In this document: positions 9,094 through 18,393 of the stretch, piece by piece
Layout: every line of letters starts with the position of its first letter
How positions within the stretch are numbered: the stretch's first letter is position 1
Assembly: GCF_018617395.1 (NCBI RefSeq)
Contig: NZ_JACSKC010000001.1
Location: forward strand, 496,001 to 560,000
Direction of reading: 5' to 3'
Origin: Exiguobacterium sp. s48
GTDB taxonomy: Bacteria; Bacillota; Bacilli; Exiguobacteriales; Exiguobacteriaceae
DNA: 64,000 nucleotides
Made by a program: the position numbers and the translations under genes
Notes under the pieces: generated by a model
Seen by the model: the letters and a program-made list of their open reading frames with translations, nothing else
Database searches by the model: none
What the model was told of the DNA's origin: nothing

Positions 9094-10143
9094 ATGCAAA
9101 TTAAAAAGTTTACGGCGAAGACCATGAGTGACGCGATGGCGAAAGTGAAACAAGAACTTGGAGACGAAGCGGTCATCCTTAATTCGCGACAAGTGAAGTC
9201 AGGATGGTTCGGTCTCTTCGCATCTAAACAAGTGGAAGTCATCGCAGCGCTTGAGAAGGAACAGATTGTCACAAAGCCAAGGCAACCTGTTCAAGCTCAG
9301 ACAGAACCGAAGCGACCTGTCGTCACACCGCCACCACGTGTGGTAGGAACGGCGCCGAAGCTACATGCCTCGTTACAGCACGTCGAATCATTGCTCTCGA
9401 CCGAGTCTTTTGCGGATGAGTCGTGGGAAGAAACGCTGAACGAACTGTACTATACGACAAAATCTGTAGAAGAAGCGGAACGATATGTGTACGAACAAGT
9501 CAAATCGTCGTTCATTGAACCGCCTGAAGCGAAGCGTTACGTCATGGTCGTTGGACCGACAGGAGTAGGGAAGACGACCACGCTCGCTAAACTTGCAGCG
9601 CACTTCAAGTTAAAGGAAGGCAAAACGGTCGGACTGATCACGACCGACACCTATCGAATCGCTGCCATCGAACAATTAAAGACGTACGCCGAAATCATGA
9701 GTATCCCGGTAGAGGTCGCATATGATTTTCACGACTTCAAACGGGCCAAGCAATTGTTTGCCCGAAAAGACATCGTGTTGATCGATACGGCTGGTCGAAA
9801 TTTTCGTGACCCGGCTTACGTCGAACAGTTTCATGAACATCATGACTTCACGGAGACAAGCCTTTCGCTCGTGTTGAGTTTGACCTCCAAAATGAAGGAC
9901 ATGGACATGATTTATTCGCAATTCGAATCATTGCCCCTCAGCTCGCTCATATTTACGAAAGCGGACGAGACGAGTGACATCCATGCGATGTACCGTATGG
10001 TGAAAAGGAGCGGGCTTCCCGTCGCTTGGATGACAGACGGCCAGGAAGTGCCGGACGACTTGATTCCAGGTCAGGCGGATCTATTGACGAAACGACTGTT
10101 TGAGAAAGAAGGGTGGGCAAGATGGACCAAGCAAGGCGTTTAA
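9094..10143 (+). CDS. flhF: Flagellar SRP-type GTPase FlhF
   Basis: A 349-residue SRP-family GTPase that helps place the flagellar basal body. The N-terminal basic/B domain (1-90) contains a Pro-rich stretch (about 62-88). The NG domain follows, with the P-loop GPTGVGKTTT at 154-163 and the motifs TTDTYRIAAIEQL, DTAGRN and TKADE. All GTPase motifs are intact. It partners the ATPase FlhG encoded next, and the two genes overlap by 22 bases. Confidence 0.95.
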   Translation: MQIKKFTAKTMSDAMAKVKQELGDEAVILNSRQVKSGWFGLFASKQVEVIAALEKEQIVTKPRQPVQAQTEPKRPVVTPPPRVVGTAPKLHASLQHVESLLSTESFADESWEETLNELYYTTKSVEEAERYVYEQVKSSFIEPPEAKRYVMVVGPTGVGKTTTLAKLAAHFKLKEGKTVGLITTDTYRIAAIEQLKTYAEIMSIPVEVAYDFHDFKRAKQLFARKDIVLIDTAGRNFRDPAYVEQFHEHHDFTETSLSLVLSLTSKMKDMDMIYSQFESLPLSSLIFTKADETSDIHAMYRMVKRSGLPVAWMTDGQEVPDDLIPGQADLLTKRLFEKEGWARWTKQGV

Positions 10144-10961
10144 GAGCAATCAATGATGCCCACCCGACCACCATCGCCTTTGCAAGTGGGAAAGGCGGGG
10201 TCGGAAAGACGAACGTCTGCGTGAACACGGCCATCGCCCTAGCAGAACTTGGGAAGCGGGTGTTGATCGTCGACTTTGATATCGGTATGGCCAATGTGCA
10301 TATCTTAATGAATGCCATGAAGTCCAGAACGATGATCGAGACCGTAAAAGCTCGTATTCCATTGGCCGCAGCTGTTCAGAAAAATGTATATGGTGTCGAT
10401 ATATTACATGGAGGGAGTGGGCAAGACCAGCTCGTCCATCTCTCAGAGGATGACATGCAATTTCTCATGCGAGAGCTCGAAGTATTGACCGAATATGATT
10501 ATGTCCTGTTCGATATGGGCGCTGGAGCGACGGACACCTCACTTCAATTCATCGCGGGGTGTGATGAGATGTTCTTAATTTTGACGCCAGAACCTACCTC
10601 GCTCATGGACGGTTACGCATATACGAAACTGGTGCACCATCAATACCCTGACTTGCCGCTTGGCGTCATCGTCAACCGAGCCCAGTCCGGGGAGGAAGCC
10701 CTTCAATGTTTCGAACGGATGGAAGTCGCATGCAAACAGTTTTTAAATAAGAAGATTCGATTCCTTGGCTTTTTACCGGATGATGCCTCAGTCAGAAAGG
10801 CAGTCATCGCACAAGTCCCGTTTTATCAATACAACCGAAAAAGTGATATCAGCTGGCGCCTCGAACGAATTTTGACAACGCTTACGGGAACGCCTCCAAA
10901 ACCACGTCACTTGATGGACCGTTTGATGGGGAACTTACGGAAACAGTGGAACCGAGTATAA
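10122..10961 (+). CDS. flhG: MinD-like ATPase FlhG (YlxH), flagellar number/placement regulator
   Basis: A 279-residue ParA/MinD family ATPase. The deviant Walker A is KGGVGKT at 24-30, with the Asp of VDFDIGMAN following. The N-terminus reads MDQARRLR, which matches the DQAxxLR activator motif reported to stimulate the FlhF GTPase. This supports ATG 10122 over the in-frame GTG at 10113, as does GAAGGG just upstream. A basic, amphipathic C-terminus (about 255-279) could bind membrane. In Bacillus cheB comes next; here cheA follows after 19 bases. Confidence 0.94.
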   Translation: MDQARRLRAINDAHPTTIAFASGKGGVGKTNVCVNTAIALAELGKRVLIVDFDIGMANVHILMNAMKSRTMIETVKARIPLAAAVQKNVYGVDILHGGSGQDQLVHLSEDDMQFLMRELEVLTEYDYVLFDMGAGATDTSLQFIAGCDEMFLILTPEPTSLMDGYAYTKLVHHQYPDLPLGVIVNRAQSGEEALQCFERMEVACKQFLNKKIRFLGFLPDDASVRKAVIAQVPFYQYNRKSDISWRLERILTTLTGTPPKPRHLMDRLMGNLRKQWNRV

Positions 10962-10980
10962 TGACAGGGAGGCAATTGAG

Positions 10981-12972
10981 ATGGACGTGAATGAATACTT
11001 AGGGTTGTTTTTAGATGAATCCCAAGAACATATCCAATCGATCAACACGCAGTTACTTAAATTAGAACAATCAGGTGGAGCGGATGTTGTACAGGAAATC
11101 TTCCGGTCCGCACACACACTCAAAGGGATGTCTTCAACGATGGGGTATGAACGGGTCGCCAACTTGACCCATGAGATGGAAAGCGCACTCGACCTCGTCC
11201 GTGGGGGCAAGAAAGAAAGCAACCAACTTCTATTAGACACAATGTTCATCGCCATGGAACAAATGGAAGATATGATCGCGGACATCGAGAGTGGCGGAAA
11301 AGGCGCGAACGTGGATGTGTCAGAAACGGTCGCCGCCTTCCAATCCTTCATCGGTGGAAAAGAAGTCACGGTTGAAAAAACGTCAGAGACGAATACGTTT
11401 GAAGTTGATTTGTATACAAACTCGGTTATCGACCAAGCGAAACAAACAGGCTTTGAGGCGTTTCAAATCACGGTCAAATTATCTGACGCGGTCGTCTTGA
11501 AAGCGGCACGTGCGTACATGGTGTTCGATCGTCTTCAAGAACTTGGTGAGGTCGTACGGACGAACCCTGAAACGGAAGAGATTGAGCAAGAACAATTCGA
11601 TTTGACGTTCGACGTCTTATTCTTGTCACAAGAGACGGCAGAAGTGATTGAACATGCGATTGGTCAAGTATCCGAAGTGGAACGTGTCGAAGTCCATGCG
11701 TTTGTACAATCAGCTGACAGTGAACCGGAAGTCGCGGTGACGGCAGAAACAATTGCACCAGAACCGGTCGTTCAAGCATCACCCGTTCAAGAAGAAGTGA
11801 AAGATACGAAAGAACAAGTGGCGGCGCAAGCTCAAGCGAAAACGATTCGTGTCAACTTAGAACGTATCGATCGTCTCATGAACTTGTTCGAAGAGTTCAT
11901 TATCGATCGCGGACGTCTTGAGCGCTTGGCGGATGAAGTCGCTCAGCCGGAATTGAATGAAACGGTCGAAAAAATTAAACGAGGCACGAACGAGTTACAG
12001 TCACTCGTCCTGACGCTCCGGATGATGCCGATTGAGCAAGTGTTCAATCGTTTCCCACGAATGGTGCGTTCAGTCGCAAAAGAAATTCATAAAAAGGTCC
12101 AGTTGGACATCTCTGGTGCGGAAACAGAACTCGATCGTACGGTCATCGATGAAATCGGCGATCCGCTCGTCCACTTGATCCGTAACGCCATCGATCACGG
12201 TATCGAACGTCCGGAAGTACGTCTTCAAGCCGGAAAACCGGAACAAGGGATGCTTGCACTCCGTGCCTATCATGGAGGAAACCGTGTCTTCATCGAAATC
12301 GAGGACGACGGTGCTGGCATCAACGTCGATAAGGTTCGCTCAAAAGCACTAGAACGTGGAGTAATCTCGGATGAAGAAGCGACGATGATGTCTGAGAACG
12401 AATTGGCGATGTTGATTTTTGCTCCAGGCTTCTCGACGGCAGACGTGGTCACTGACTTGTCAGGACGCGGTGTCGGACTCGATGTCGTTAAAAATAAAAT
12501 CGAATCACTCGGTGGTGTCGTTTCACTAGAGACAGTTGCGGGGCAAGGCACGAAATTCCAAGTCAGCTTACCGCTCACTCTCTCCATCATCTCGGCGATG
12601 CTCGTTCAAGTGGGAGAGGAATCGTATGCGATTCCATTAACATCAATTCTTGAGACGACATTGCTCGATGAAGCGGACATTTTGACGGCACACCGTGAGC
12701 GGGTGTTTGACTTCCGTGGTCAATTGGTCCCACTCGTCTATTTAAAAGAAATGTTTGGCATCGACTCGGAAACGAAATCGCAATTCCCAGTCGTTGTGGT
12801 CCGGAAAGGAAATAAACTTGTCGGTGTTGTCGTCAACGATTTGATTGGGCAACAAGAAATTGTCATGAAACCGCTCGGTACGTATCTTGAAGGGATTCCG
12901 GCTATCTCTGGTGCGACTATTCTTGGTGACGGTCGCGTCGCTCTTATTGTAGATAGTAATGATCTCTTTTAA
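10981..12972 (+). CDS. cheA: Chemotaxis histidine kinase CheA
   Basis: A 663-residue sensor kinase with the full CheA layout. The P1 Hpt domain (1-110) has phospho-accepting H45 (SAHTLKGMSS). A P2-type CheY-binding region lies at about 140-250, followed by an acidic Glu/Val/Gln-rich linker at 255-285. P3 dimerisation is at about 285-350. The P4 kinase core contains the N box (HLIRNAIDHGIE) and glycine boxes (DDGAGI, SGRGVGLDVV). A CheW-like P5 domain occupies about 530-660. CheA phosphorylates CheY and, where present, CheB. A good ribosome-binding site (GGGAGG) precedes ATG 10981. cheW follows after 12 bases. Confidence 0.96.
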   Translation: MDVNEYLGLFLDESQEHIQSINTQLLKLEQSGGADVVQEIFRSAHTLKGMSSTMGYERVANLTHEMESALDLVRGGKKESNQLLLDTMFIAMEQMEDMIADIESGGKGANVDVSETVAAFQSFIGGKEVTVEKTSETNTFEVDLYTNSVIDQAKQTGFEAFQITVKLSDAVVLKAARAYMVFDRLQELGEVVRTNPETEEIEQEQFDLTFDVLFLSQETAEVIEHAIGQVSEVERVEVHAFVQSADSEPEVAVTAETIAPEPVVQASPVQEEVKDTKEQVAAQAQAKTIRVNLERIDRLMNLFEEFIIDRGRLERLADEVAQPELNETVEKIKRGTNELQSLVLTLRMMPIEQVFNRFPRMVRSVAKEIHKKVQLDISGAETELDRTVIDEIGDPLVHLIRNAIDHGIERPEVRLQAGKPEQGMLALRAYHGGNRVFIEIEDDGAGINVDKVRSKALERGVISDEEATMMSENELAMLIFAPGFSTADVVTDLSGRGVGLDVVKNKIESLGGVVSLETVAGQGTKFQVSLPLTLSIISAMLVQVGEESYAIPLTSILETTLLDEADILTAHRERVFDFRGQLVPLVYLKEMFGIDSETKSQFPVVVVRKGNKLVGVVVNDLIGQQEIVMKPLGTYLEGIPAISGATILGDGRVALIVDSNDLF

Positions 12973-12984
12973 GGAGGAATATAG

Positions 12985-13416
12985 ATGGAACAGAAATGGG
13001 TAGTTTTTTCACTTGAAGAAAATACGTACGGAATCGACGTACAGTCGGTCCGTTCAATCGAGCGACTTCAGCCGATCACGCGGGTGCCGAACGCCCCGTC
13101 ACATGTGAAAGGGGTCATCAACCTTCGCGGTGTCGTCACGCCGGTCATTGACCTTCGCTTACGTCTCGGCTATGAAGAAATCGAGCCAACGGATGAGACA
13201 CGCATCCTGATCGCCTCGTTGAATCAAGGAGATGCTGGATTTATCGTTGATCGTGCGAACGAAGTCGTAGAAAGTGATGAAGTTCGCATCGAACCGATTC
13301 CGGAATCGAGCCGCGATATGCTTTCGGCTCATTTGACGGCCATCGCCAAAGGAGAAGACAAACTCTTCTCATTACTCGATGCGAACGCGTTGTTCGAGGA
13401 ACAGTATGCTGAGTGA
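12985..13416 (+). CDS. cheW: Chemotaxis coupling protein CheW
   Basis: A 143-residue single CheW domain that couples chemoreceptors to CheA. Typical segments are EENTYGIDVQSVRSIE, PNAPSHVKGVINLRGVVTPVIDLR and a C-terminal LFSLLDANALF. AAGGAGG precedes the ATG by 8 bases. The 3' end overlaps the cheC start by 11 bases. No phosphoryl-receiver domain is attached, so it is CheW rather than CheV. Confidence 0.95.
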   Translation: MEQKWVVFSLEENTYGIDVQSVRSIERLQPITRVPNAPSHVKGVINLRGVVTPVIDLRLRLGYEEIEPTDETRILIASLNQGDAGFIVDRANEVVESDEVRIEPIPESSRDMLSAHLTAIAKGEDKLFSLLDANALFEEQYAE

Positions 13417-14005
13417 GTTTGAACAAGACCTGTTAAAGGAACTGGGAAATATAGGGTCTGGTCATGCGGCGACTGCCTTGTCCGCCATGCTCTCAAAACC
13501 CGTGAACATTACCGTGTCTTCTGCTGAGATGGAGCCGATCACGTATTTGCCCGATCGAGTCGGGGGTCCAGAACGACATGTTGCCTCGGTCTTGTTGGAA
13601 TTAGATGGTGACATTCGTGGAATGATTCTCATTTTGTTCGCCGTCGAAGATGCCGAGCAAATGGTCTCGACGTTAATCGGGATGCCATACTCATTCGATT
13701 CAGTCGATGAACTTGGTCAGTCGGCTTGGGAAGAGGTCGGGAATATCATGAGCGGTGCTTATGCCCGAGCACTCGGCGACTGGTTACAGACACCGATTAT
13801 GATTCAAGTGCCGGCAACGGCCATCGATATGGCAGGTTCGATTGTCGAATTTGTCGTCACTTCGGTTCAACCAGAGGAAGATTCGGCCCTATATATTGAT
13901 ACGACATTTATGATTGATCAAAAAGTAAGTGCAGGACATGTGTTGTTCCTACCGACACATGGATCGCTAAAACGGATTCAAGAACGGTTGCTTGGCCATG
14001 GCTGA
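13406..14005 (+). CDS. cheC: CheY-P phosphatase CheC
   Basis: A 199-residue CheC-family phosphatase. Both active-site helices are intact: E12/N15 in KELGNIGSGHAATAL and E110/N113 in WEEVGNIMSGAYARAL. CheC dephosphorylates CheY-P and binds CheD, forming a feedback arm of adaptation in Firmicutes. ATG 13406 was chosen because the family N-terminus begins there and GAGGA lies upstream inside cheW; the reading frame itself extends further upstream. It overlaps cheD at its 3' end. Confidence 0.94.
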   Translation: MLSEFEQDLLKELGNIGSGHAATALSAMLSKPVNITVSSAEMEPITYLPDRVGGPERHVASVLLELDGDIRGMILILFAVEDAEQMVSTLIGMPYSFDSVDELGQSAWEEVGNIMSGAYARALGDWLQTPIMIQVPATAIDMAGSIVEFVVTSVQPEEDSALYIDTTFMIDQKVSAGHVLFLPTHGSLKRIQERLLGHG

Positions 14006-14483
14006 AGTATTAAAAATCGGCATTGCTGAATGGAAGCAGACAACTGCACCGAATCGGTTACGTACAGCCGGACTCGGATCGTGTGTGGGTGTCATTTTAT
14101 ATGACACCCGCCTCCAATTGGCGGCTATGGCGCATGTCATGTTACCGGATTCGACGATTGCTCGGAAGAATCAAGCGATTGAAGTAGGAAAATATGCGGA
14201 TACTGCCATCGATACGCTCGTCCATTCATTGAAACGTGATGGAGCGACGCGGCTACAAGCGAAGATGGCTGGCGGCGCTCAAATGTTTCAATTTAAATAT
14301 GAGAATGAGGCCATGCGAATCGGTGAGCGAAACGCCGAGGCCATTCGTCAGGCATTAAAAGTACATCGGATCCCGCTCGTTGCAGAAGATTGCGGCGGAC
14401 ATAACGGGCGGACGATCGAGTTTGACGTCGCGACATCCGTCTTATCAATTCGGACGGTGAGCGTGGGTACGAAAGAACTATAA
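13998..14483 (+). CDS. cheD: Chemoreceptor glutamine deamidase CheD
   Basis: A 161-residue CheD-family cysteine deamidase that converts specific receptor glutamines to glutamate and also activates CheC. The catalytic residues expected for CheD are visible: C29 (GLGSCVGVILYD), H46 (AAMAHVMLP) and T23. The start is ATG 13998; TTG 13992 is an alternative two codons upstream. No good ribosome-binding site is seen, so translation is probably coupled to cheC, whose stop lies at 14003-14005. With cheB missing from this operon, CheC/CheD may carry more of the adaptation. Confidence 0.94.
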   Translation: MAEVLKIGIAEWKQTTAPNRLRTAGLGSCVGVILYDTRLQLAAMAHVMLPDSTIARKNQAIEVGKYADTAIDTLVHSLKRDGATRLQAKMAGGAQMFQFKYENEAMRIGERNAEAIRQALKVHRIPLVAEDCGGHNGRTIEFDVATSVLSIRTVSVGTKEL

Positions 14484-14495
14484 GGGGGGATCGAC

Positions 14496-15266
14496 ATGAC
14501 GACTCATCTTACACAGTTGTGGGATCGCTGGAATACGGACCGTGATATGGATACAGCAAACGAACTACTAGCACATTACGAGTTTCTCATCCACTACCAC
14601 GTACAACGGATGATCGTGACGCTTCCAAAGAGCGTCGAACGCGACGAATTGAAAAGTTTGGGTTACATGGGATTGTACGATGCCCTTATGAAATATGATC
14701 CAGAGCACAACAACAAATTCGATACGTATGCTGCGTTTCGGATTCGAGGAGCCATTATCGATGGGTTACGAAAAGTGGACTGGTTGCCTCGGTCGGTCCG
14801 AGAAAAAGTGAAAAAAATCGATCACGTGGCAGAACAGCTAGAGCAGTCGTTGCATCGTGCACCGACAAAGAGCGAGTTAGCATCAGCATGCGACTTGCCG
14901 ATTTCTGAAATCGAAAGAACGATGGCGGAAGGGTATTTTGCCAATATGTTGTCGATTGATGAGGCTGTGACGTTGCAAGAAGAAGGAAAAGTCATGTCTG
15001 TCACGTATTTCGACCCTGATTCGGAAAAACCGGAAGATACGTTATTGCAACGTGAATTGATTGACGTTCTAGCTGCAGAAATCGATCATTTATCTGAAAA
15101 AGAGCGGCTCGTCGTTTCCTTATTTTATTTTGACGAATTGACACTGACAGAAATCGGAGAAGTGCTTGAACTATCAACATCCCGGATTTCACAGATTCAT
15201 TCTAAGGCGTTGAAAACATTGAAGCTCGCGCTCGGGCGGTCGTATTTAGAAGAAAAGACATCGTAA
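14496..15266 (+). CDS. sigD: Motility sigma factor SigD (FliA-type, sigma-28)
   Basis: A 256-residue alternative sigma factor directing transcription of late flagellar, chemotaxis and autolysin genes. Region 2 shows FDTYAAFRIRGAIIDGLRKVDWLPRSVR, characteristic of the sigma-28 family, quoted here only as landmark pieces (FDTYAAFRIRG; DWLPRSVR). Region 4 has the helix-turn-helix LTLTEIGEVLELSTSRISQ. Its position near the end of the fla/che operon matches B. subtilis, where distance from the promoter limits SigD level. GGGGGGA precedes the ATG. Confidence 0.96.
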   Translation: MTTHLTQLWDRWNTDRDMDTANELLAHYEFLIHYHVQRMIVTLPKSVERDELKSLGYMGLYDALMKYDPEHNNKFDTYAAFRIRGAIIDGLRKVDWLPRSVREKVKKIDHVAEQLEQSLHRAPTKSELASACDLPISEIERTMAEGYFANMLSIDEAVTLQEEGKVMSVTYFDPDSEKPEDTLLQRELIDVLAAEIDHLSEKERLVVSLFYFDELTLTEIGEVLELSTSRISQIHSKALKTLKLALGRSYLEEKTS

Positions 15267-15278
15267 GGAGATGAACAA

Positions 15279-15665
15279 GTGTATATTATATATGTGAGCA
15301 TGGCTTGTTTGGTTGCTTACGGTTTTTTGTTCGGCTACCGTCAAGTCCAAGCGCTTCAGGAACGAGTCGAACGGCTTGAACGGGAGAAGCAAGAGACCGA
15401 AACGTTGCTTCTCTCATTCATGGAGTCGATGAACGACCTCGTCGTTCAGGAACCCACTGAACGTTCGAACGTGATTCAACAAGAGGAGCCAACACCTCTC
15501 AACGAGTCCGTTCAAACGATCGAAGAAGAGACAGAAGAAATAAAACCGTCCGCGTCAATCGACGTGGACGATGTCTTGTTGCGACACTCCGTTCGGGACG
15601 CTGCCCGAATCCTCGGAAAAGGAGAGGGCGAACTCGCGCTCTATGCGAAACTTCGTAAAAAGTGA
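15279..15665 (+). CDS. swrB: SwrB-like membrane-anchored flagellar assembly protein
   Basis: A 128-residue protein starting at GTG 15279 (AAGGAG 8 bases upstream). It has an N-terminal membrane helix (about 2-20) and a coiled coil (about 21-48, LQERVERLEREKQETETLL). An acidic low-complexity middle is followed by a short conserved C-terminal module (VRDAARILGKGEGELALYAKL, about 105-125). This layout and the place after sigD match SwrB, which in B. subtilis activates type III export during hook-basal-body assembly. The sequence is divergent, so position carries much of the weight. It is the last gene before the rpsB promoter. Confidence 0.75.
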   Translation: MYIIYVSMACLVAYGFLFGYRQVQALQERVERLEREKQETETLLLSFMESMNDLVVQEPTERSNVIQQEEPTPLNESVQTIEEETEEIKPSASIDVDDVLLRHSVRDAARILGKGEGELALYAKLRKK

Positions 15666-15668
15666 GAG

Positions 15669-15697
15669 TTGCCGGATTTCGTGACATATGCTATAGT
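15669..15697 (+). promoter_or_regulatory. Promoter of rpsB (sigma-A type)
   Basis: TTGCCG at 15669-15674 and TATAGT at 15692-15697 are separated by exactly 17 bases. It starts right after the swrB stop, so rpsB-tsf expression is independent of the fla/che operon, with a transcript start near 15704. Confidence 0.75.
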
Positions 15698-15703
15698 AGT
15701 TCT

Positions 15704-15817
15704 CGGTGTTAAACACATCACACACGTCTCGGGATGGTATTCCTCGGTGCCGAAAGGTCGGAATACAAAGATGAACGAGGCGGAGGACTTTTTTAAACCA
15801 CAAGGAGGAAATTTATC
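15704..15817 (+). ncRNA. Structured 5' leader of rpsB (candidate r-protein autoregulatory leader)
   Basis: Between promoter and start codon the RNA can form an outer stem CGTCTCG (15725-15731) with CGAGGCG (15776-15782) and an inner stem GTATTCC (15737-15743) with GGAATAC (15760-15766). The inner hairpin can be capped by CC-GAAA-GG, a GNRA tetraloop (15750-15757). Such a leader is what one expects of S2 autoregulation, but binding by S2 is inference. A ribosome-binding site (AAGGAGG) follows the fold. Confidence 0.55.
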
Positions 15818-16558
15818 ATGGCAGTAATTTCAATGAAGCAATTGCTTGAAGCTGGTGTACACTTCGGTCACCAAACACGCCGTTGGAACCCAAAAATGGC
15901 GAAATACATCTTCACAGAGCGTAACGGGATCTACATCATCGACCTTCAAAAAACGGTCAAAAAAGTAGACGAAGCTTATAACTTTGTTCGTGAACTCGCG
16001 GCAGAAGGCGGAAACGTCCTCTTCGTTGGTACGAAAAAACAAGCTCAAGATACAATCAAAGAAGAAGCAATCCGTTCTGGAATGTTCTTCATTAACGAGC
16101 GTTGGTTGGGTGGAACACTCACTAACTTCTCAACAATCAAAAAGCGTATTAACCGCTTGAAGCAACTCGAAAAAATGGAAGAAGACGGCACGTTCGAAGT
16201 ACTTCCTAAGAAAGAAGTCATCATCTTGAAAAAAGAAATGACTCGTCTTGAGAAGTTCCTCGGCGGAATCAAGGACATGCCTGGTGTGCCTGACGCCCTC
16301 TTCATCGTTGACCCACGTAAAGAGCGTATCGCAATCGCGGAAGCTCACAAATTGAACATCCCAATCGTTGCGATTGTCGACACAAACTGTGACCCAGACG
16401 AAATCGACTACGTCATTCCAGCGAACGACGATGCAATTCGTGCAGTTAAATTGCTCACTTCGAAGATGGCTGATGCAATCATCGAAGCGAAGCAAGGTGA
16501 AGAAGAAGTTGCTGAAGAAGCTGTAGCGACAGAAGCTGAAGCTACAGAAGCTGAGTAA
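15818..16558 (+). CDS. rpsB: 30S ribosomal protein S2
   Basis: A 246-residue S2 protein. The N-terminus [20 protein letters not shown] and the [12 protein letters not shown] segment are diagnostic, as are WLGGTLTNF and [20 protein letters not shown]. The C-terminus is an acidic Glu/Ala-rich tail (about 228-246), common in Bacilli. S2 binds the 30S body-head junction and is assembled late. AAGGAGG lies 8 bases upstream. An intrinsic terminator separates it from tsf. Confidence 0.98.
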   Translation: MAVISMKQLLEAGVHFGHQTRRWNPKMAKYIFTERNGIYIIDLQKTVKKVDEAYNFVRELAAEGGNVLFVGTKKQAQDTIKEEAIRSGMFFINERWLGGTLTNFSTIKKRINRLKQLEKMEEDGTFEVLPKKEVIILKKEMTRLEKFLGGIKDMPGVPDALFIVDPRKERIAIAEAHKLNIPIVAIVDTNCDPDEIDYVIPANDDAIRAVKLLTSKMADAIIEAKQGEEEVAEEAVATEAEATEAE

Positions 16559-16571
16559 TCAGTGAGACAAT

Positions 16572-16607
16572 AGGTGATAAAGGGAAAGCCTTTTATCACC
16601 TTTTTTT
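16572..16607 (+). terminator. Intrinsic terminator between rpsB and tsf
   Basis: A stem AGGTGATAAAGG (16572-16583) pairs with CCTTTTATCACCT (16589-16601), with one extra base, and is followed by seven T. It probably lowers tsf relative to rpsB, since no strong promoter is evident before tsf. A smaller hairpin AAAAGC/GCTTTT follows at 16622-16638. Confidence 0.85.
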
Positions 16608-16675
16608 AGGACATGTAATCAAAAAGCCCTGTGCTTTTCTTAAAAAATTGTTAGTTTTACAAGGAGGAATTTCCG

Positions 16676-17557
16676 ATGGCAGTTACAGCAGCAATGGTAA
16701 AAGAACTTCGTGAAAAAACAGGAGCAGGAATGCTCGATTGCAAAAAAGCACTCGTTGAAACAGACGGTGACATGCAAGCAGCAATCGATTTCCTTCGTGA
16801 AAAAGGAATCGCTAAAGCAGCAGCAAAAGGTGATCGTATCGCCGCTGAAGGTTTGACAGCAGTAGCAGTTGAAGGCAACAAAGCTGTGCTCGTCGAAATC
16901 AACTCAGAAACAGACTTCGTTGCGAAAAACGAGAAGTTCCAAACGCTCGTAAACAACGTAGCAAAAGCAGTACTCGCATCAGGCGCAACAACTGCTGAAG
17001 CTGCACTTGCAGCTGAGTACGAAGCAGGTAAAACACTTGAAACGTACATCCAAGAAGAAGCTTCTACAATCGGAGAGAAAATCTCACTCCGTCGTGTAGC
17101 TGTTCTTGAAAAAGCTGACGATGCTGTATTCGGTACGTACCTCCACATGGGTGGTCGCATCGGTTCAGTCGTTGTCATCGACGGCACATCTGACGAAACA
17201 GTTGCAAAAGATGTTGCTATGCACGTTGCTGCAGCACGTCCACTTTACGCGACACGCGATGAAGTATCAGCTGAAGAAATCGACCGCGAGAAGAAAGTCT
17301 TGACTGAGCAAGCACTTAACGAAGGCAAACCTGCTAACATCGTTGAGAAAATGATTGCTGGTCGTATGAACAAGTACTTCGAGGAAATCTGCCTCGTTGA
17401 CCAAACGTTCGTAAAAGACAGCGACTTCAAAGTTGGTAAGTACGTAGAATCAAAAGGCGGAAAAATCAACTCGTTCGTACGCTTCGAAGTAGGAGAAGGT
17501 ATGGAGAAACGTGAAGAGAACTTTGCTGAAGAAGTTATGAACCAACTTAAAAAATAA
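16676..17557 (+). CDS. tsf: Elongation factor Ts
   Basis: A 293-residue EF-Ts, the nucleotide exchange factor for EF-Tu. The N-terminal UBA-like domain contains [19 protein letters not shown]. The core has the [10 protein letters not shown] motif, which contacts the EF-Tu magnesium site. Length and domain order are normal. AAGGAGG precedes the ATG. The rpsB-tsf-pyrH-frr order is the standard bacterial one. Confidence 0.98.
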   Translation: MAVTAAMVKELREKTGAGMLDCKKALVETDGDMQAAIDFLREKGIAKAAAKGDRIAAEGLTAVAVEGNKAVLVEINSETDFVAKNEKFQTLVNNVAKAVLASGATTAEAALAAEYEAGKTLETYIQEEASTIGEKISLRRVAVLEKADDAVFGTYLHMGGRIGSVVVIDGTSDETVAKDVAMHVAAARPLYATRDEVSAEEIDREKKVLTEQALNEGKPANIVEKMIAGRMNKYFEEICLVDQTFVKDSDFKVGKYVESKGGKINSFVRFEVGEGMEKREENFAEEVMNQLKK

Positions 17558-17589
17558 TCTGCATCATCATTTGTGATGCAACTAAAATT

Positions 17590-17646
17590 GGGAACACGTC
17601 TGTATCACCTTGAGTTAGTTCGTTAAGGGAGCGTGTTCCCTTTTTT
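17590..17646 (+). terminator. Intrinsic terminator/attenuator between tsf and pyrH
   Basis: GGGAACACG (17590-17598) pairs perfectly with CGTGTTCCC (17632-17640) around a 33-base loop region and is followed by six T. A small hairpin GCATCA/TGATGC (17561-17579) lies just upstream, directly after the tsf stop. Transcripts reaching pyrH must read through both. Confidence 0.8.
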
Positions 17647-17667
17647 CAAGCAAGAGGAGGCAAAGTT

Positions 17668-18393
17668 ATGGAACCGAAATATAAACGAATTGTGTTAAAA
17701 TTGAGTGGAGAAGCGCTCGCTGGAGATCAAGGTTATGGGATTGACCCTAACATTGTAAACTCCATCTCAAATCAAATTAAAGAATTGATTGAGATGGGTG
17801 TAGAAGTCGCCGTTGTTGTAGGTGCCGGAAACATTTGGCGTGGAAAGACGGGCAGTGAACTCGGCATGGACCGGGCCAATGCAGATTACATGGGTATGCT
17901 CGCGACTGTATTGAATTCACTTGCTCTTCAAGATAGCCTTGAAACGTACGGTGTCCAAACGCGTGTCCAAACATCAATTGAAATGCGACAAGTTGCTGAA
18001 CCATACATTCGTCGTCGCGCAATGCGTCATCTTGAAAAAGGGCGCGTCGTCATTTTTGCGGCCGGTACAGGAAACCCATATTTCTCAACGGACACGACAG
18101 CTGCCCTTCGTGCAGCTGAAATCGAAGCTGATGTCATCTTAATGGGTAAAAACAATGTAGACGGCGTCTATTCTGCCGATCCGAAATTGGATGCAACGGC
18201 AGTGAAGTACGATACGTTGTCTTATCTTGACGTCTTAAAAGACGGCCTCCAAGTTATGGACTCGACGGCAACGTCACTTTGTATGGACAACCACATTCCA
18301 TTGATTGTATTCTCATTGCTTGAAGAAGGTAATATTAAACGTGTCGTTCTCGGGGAGCATATCGGAACGGTAGTAGGAGGAGTCAATTCATGA
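17668..18393 (+). CDS. pyrH: UMP kinase
   Basis: A 241-residue amino-acid-kinase-fold UMP kinase (UMP to UDP). Landmarks are [13 protein letters not shown] at the N-terminus, [10 protein letters not shown], and [20 protein letters not shown] for substrate binding. Bacterial PyrH is hexameric and regulated by GTP and UTP. The ribosome-binding site is AGAGGAGG. The stop overlaps the frr start (ATGA), so the two are translationally coupled. Confidence 0.97.
   Translation: MEPKYKRIVLKLSGEALAGDQGYGIDPNIVNSISNQIKELIEMGVEVAVVVGAGNIWRGKTGSELGMDRANADYMGMLATVLNSLALQDSLETYGVQTRVQTSIEMRQVAEPYIRRRAMRHLEKGRVVIFAAGTGNPYFSTDTTAALRAAEIEADVILMGKNNVDGVYSADPKLDATAVKYDTLSYLDVLKDGLQVMDSTATSLCMDNHIPLIVFSLLEEGNIKRVVLGEHIGTVVGGVNS

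Noticed and set aside
10935-10962. TATAAT hexamer before cheA as an internal promoter
   Set aside because: The -10 is perfect but the -35 (TTACGG at 16 bases) is very poor, and it overlaps the flhG stop region. Possible, not supported.
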